From Hybos culiciformis (Eukaryota; Arthropoda; Insecta; Diptera; Hybotidae), in NCBI GenBank assembly GCA_964007475.1, contig OZ023273.1, positions 9,579,740 through 9,643,739 of the forward strand: a DNA stretch of 64,000 bases, written 5' to 3'. Below are positions 63,459-64,000 of the stretch, piece after piece. The position numbers and the translations under genes are program-made. The first letter of the stretch is position 1; every line of letters begins with the position of its first letter. The notes under the pieces are model-generated. The model was not told the origin of the DNA. It ran no database searches and was given only the letters and a program-made list of their open reading frames with translations.

Positions 63459-63692
63459 TCAAAACTGAAGCGACGCTCCATATTCACACAACTTAAAACC
63501 AGCTCGCAACATTACATTAAATTCTTTGAAAAACCCAAAGCGCTCGCGGTTTAAAAATAGATCGCGTGTCCAAATGATCCGCCTTTTTCGATCCTTTTCT
63601 CTTTCTTCATTGTCTACTTCTTCACACGCACAAGCTACAACAATAGCAGCGCACAAAGCACGAGCACGTCTTTTCATTTTGAAATCAGACAA
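63459..63692 (-). pseudogene. N-terminal fragment of a Harbinger-like transposase (77 codons)
   Basis: Reads MSDFKMKRRARALCAAIVVA, then CACEEVDNEEREKDRKRRII and WTRDLFLNRERFGFFKEFNV before a stop 17 residues later. An alanine-rich start, a basic RKRR(I)W segment and then a (W/F)xxR...GxFxxLxxEL-like segment is the usual beginning of insect HARBI1/ALP1-like proteins. The DDE nuclease domain is absent from the visible sequence. The frame ends in a stop unless a splice donor such as GCTG|gttttaag leads into the assembly gap. The higher G+C here contrasts with the host intron. Confidence 0.55.
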
Positions 63693-63909
63693 CTGGTGTC
63701 ATTGAAAAATTCAAATGTTTGTCATTCATGCCATTAAAATGTAAACGTAATGGCAACATTTTGCCATTTTACAGCGTTACCATTTAATGGCAAGGCCATT
63801 TTTGACCATTAATTTTTCTGTAGTGTGAACACTTTCCATTTCAATGGCTATACAGAAATTAATGGAGATTTTTACCATTAGCCATTAGCCATTAGGTGTA
63901 AATGTAGCA

Positions 63910-63912
63910 TAA
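63910..63912. repeat. Target site duplication of the Harbinger-type element, right
   Basis: TAA directly after the right terminal repeat, pairing with 62753-62755. Confidence 0.75.
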
Positions 63913-64000
63913 TTCATTGATGAATTAAAATAACCTAAGCATGTCCATTTCAAAGCATAATTTACTTCAAATTTAAATTTTTCTACTTTTTAGTTTTTTG

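Larger units (their letters stand above)
62756..63909 (-). mobile_element. PIF/Harbinger-type DNA transposon with sequence gap
   Basis: The ends are perfect 21-base inverted repeats beginning TGCTACATTTACACC (62756-62776 and 63889-63909). They are flanked by a 3-bp TAA duplication, as expected for PIF/Harbinger elements (TWA target). Both subterminal regions are packed with ATGGC/GCCAT words, a further sign of the two ends belonging together. The interior carries a minus-strand frame (63459-63692) like the N-terminus of HARBI1/ALP1-type transposases. The 200-N gap at 62983-63182 may be of unknown true length, so it is not clear whether the element is internally deleted or holds a fuller transposase. 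Confidence 0.85.
59357..64000 (-). other. Presumed mesh intron running off the right edge
   Basis: No further mesh exon could be found on the minus strand between 59357 and 64000, although the coding sequence needs a signal peptide and the start of NIDO. The region is therefore taken as one large intron (at least 4.6 kb). It contains AT-rich DNA, a short AT microsatellite near 62157-62176, and the Harbinger-type transposon. The 114-codon minus-strand open frame at 59670-60014 is low in complexity and rejected. Confidence 0.65.

Noticed and set aside
1..64000. CRISPR arrays, operons or a prokaryotic-type defence system
   Set aside because: The window is clearly eukaryotic (spliced genes, SINE, MITE); no spaced direct repeat array or bacterial gene cluster is present.

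Overview
This is nuclear DNA from an insect, very rich in A+T. The introns and intergenic DNA are mostly poly-A/poly-T runs and AT microsatellites. The insect call rests on a multi-exon gene whose domain order (NIDO, IPT-like, AMOP, vWD, sushi, one membrane span, cytoplasmic tail) is that of Mesh, the arthropod smooth septate junction protein. Exons are small to medium with GT-AG introns of 54 bp to several kb. The order of insect cannot be decided from this window. There is one 200-N assembly gap (62983-63182).

Layout. Bases 1-13946 hold no gene I can support; they carry AT-rich DNA, a 30-bp perfect palindrome near 2.7 kb, and a nested transposon near 11.7-12.5 kb (a TA-flanked MITE into which a tRNA-derived SINE has inserted). 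Bases 13947-28308 (+) hold a nine-exon gene for a 340-residue ankyrin-SOCS box protein most like ASB17. Bases 28309-44091 are gene-poor and contain copies of a diverged dispersed repeat, a short tandem array and one anomalous GC-richer patch. Bases 44092-44322 (-) encode a very small single-pass membrane protein, possibly with a 54-bp intron. Bases 46189-59356 (-) are the last eleven exons of mesh, 1151 residues in one continuous reading frame. Its 5' exons lie beyond the right edge. A PIF/Harbinger-type DNA transposon relic, with matching terminal repeats and TAA target duplications, lies at 62756-63909 in what should be an upstream mesh intron.

The three genes show no sign of acting together. 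The ASB-like protein is expected to be a substrate adaptor of an elongin B/C-cullin 5 ubiquitin ligase. Mesh is a junction/adhesion protein of the gut epithelium. The small membrane protein has no recognised function. All splice junctions were assembled by hand from reading frame, phase and GT/AG signals. The phases agree across every junction of both large genes, which is strong internal support. No similarity search was possible, so family names rest on recognised motifs and domain order.
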